NCBI RefSeq assembly: GCF_000015285.1
Contig: NC_008709.1
Span: 3,162,001-3,226,000 of the forward strand
Length of the DNA: 64,000 nucleotides
Source: Psychromonas ingrahamii 37
GTDB lineage: Bacteria > Pseudomonadota > Gammaproteobacteria > Enterobacterales > Psychromonadaceae
Direction of reading: 5' to 3'
Below the pieces are notes generated by a model. The model had not been told where the DNA came from, did not search any database, and saw only the letters and a list, made by a program, of their open reading frames with translations. A program made the position numbers and the translations under genes. Shown here in pieces: positions 63,814-64,000 of this stretch; within the stretch, counting starts at the first letter, position 1, and every line of letters starts with the position of its first letter.

Positions 63814-64000
63814 ATGGCGAAAGCAAAAACAAAAATCGCATATGTCTGCAGTGACTGTGGTGCGAATTACCAAAAATGGCAAGGCCAATGCGGCGAATGT
63901 AAAGCATGGAATACCATTACAGAATTCAGAGAAGCATCGAGTACAACAAAATCTGTGAATGCGGCTGTCACTCGGAATAAAAATGCGGGTTACACGGGCG
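63814..64000 (+). CDS. radA: DNA repair protein RadA/Sms, N-terminal part
   Basis: The window ends 62 codons into this gene. The zinc finger (YVCSDCGANYQKWQGQCGEC) is complete: CxxC at residues 12-15 and CxxC at 27-30 or so. It marks RadA, a RecA-like ATPase helping branch migration in recombination. The Walker region lies outside. It follows recX by 133 bases. Confidence 0.9.
   Translation, partial: MAKAKTKIAYVCSDCGANYQKWQGQCGECKAWNTITEFREASSTTKSVNAAVTRNKNAGYTG

Overview
The window is AT-rich DNA from a marine gammaproteobacterium. Gene content and protein style suggest a Psychromonas-like relative of the Alteromonadales/Vibrionales. Evidence includes the alpha ribosomal operon, a Vibrio-type endonuclease I, a VUT-family queuosine precursor transporter, an Lpp lipoprotein, TAXI-TRAP transport, ovothiol synthesis and two Pho boxes. 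The genus is inferred; the class is well supported.

Bases 1-3170 are accessory. They hold endonuclease I, a decayed zinc-ribbon gene, three tiny secreted-protein genes (one frameshifted) with attC-like core sites nearby, and an IS66 transposase remnant. Bases 3214-8529 carry three tightly packed minus-strand genes that match the Gamma-Mobile-Trio organisation (GmtX, GmtZ, tyrosine recombinase GmtY). They abut a decaying tRNA region (8.6-12.3 kb). This region contains an intact tRNA-Arg(TCT), two identical tRNA-Pro(TGG) genes and several tRNA fossils. The most striking item is a group I intron of the Azoarcus tRNA-Ile type, inserted in the anticodon loop of a second, 3'-truncated tRNA-Arg(TCT). 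A beta-CASP metallo-beta-lactamase RNase gene lies between the tRNA-Pro copies.

Bases 12.8-17.3 kb form a Pho-box-controlled pst operon with two pstS paralogues, pstC, pstA and pstB. Next come ovoA (ovothiol synthesis) with a glutamine-synthetase-fold gene just upstream, a TAXI-type TRAP transporter, a branched-chain aminotransferase, a MarC protein, a pcm fragment and an intact IS30-family element. Bases 28-31.8 kb are a three-gene glucosylglycerate cassette: GT81 synthase, HAD phosphatase and GH13_18 phosphorylase. Bases 32.3-39.6 kb are a fatty-acid beta-oxidation cluster (acyl-CoA dehydrogenase, FadJ-like, thiolase, acyl-CoA ligase).

Bases 40-64 kb are mostly core. They include NfsA-like nitroreductase, an esterase, rpmJ-rpsM-rpsK-rpsD-rpoA-rplQ (without secY in front), an Atm1-type ABC exporter, citrate synthase, a DHA2 efflux pump, an AMMECR1/Memo pair, a DnaJ that lacks the zinc finger, and an L,D-transpeptidase convergent with its probable substrate Lpp. 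A broken MYG1-family gene, a Kef-type antiporter, Pho-box alkaline phosphatase, yhhQ behind a probable preQ1 riboswitch, a long RecX and the start of radA follow. Three copies of a MITE-like repeat with TATACCC ends are scattered through the window.
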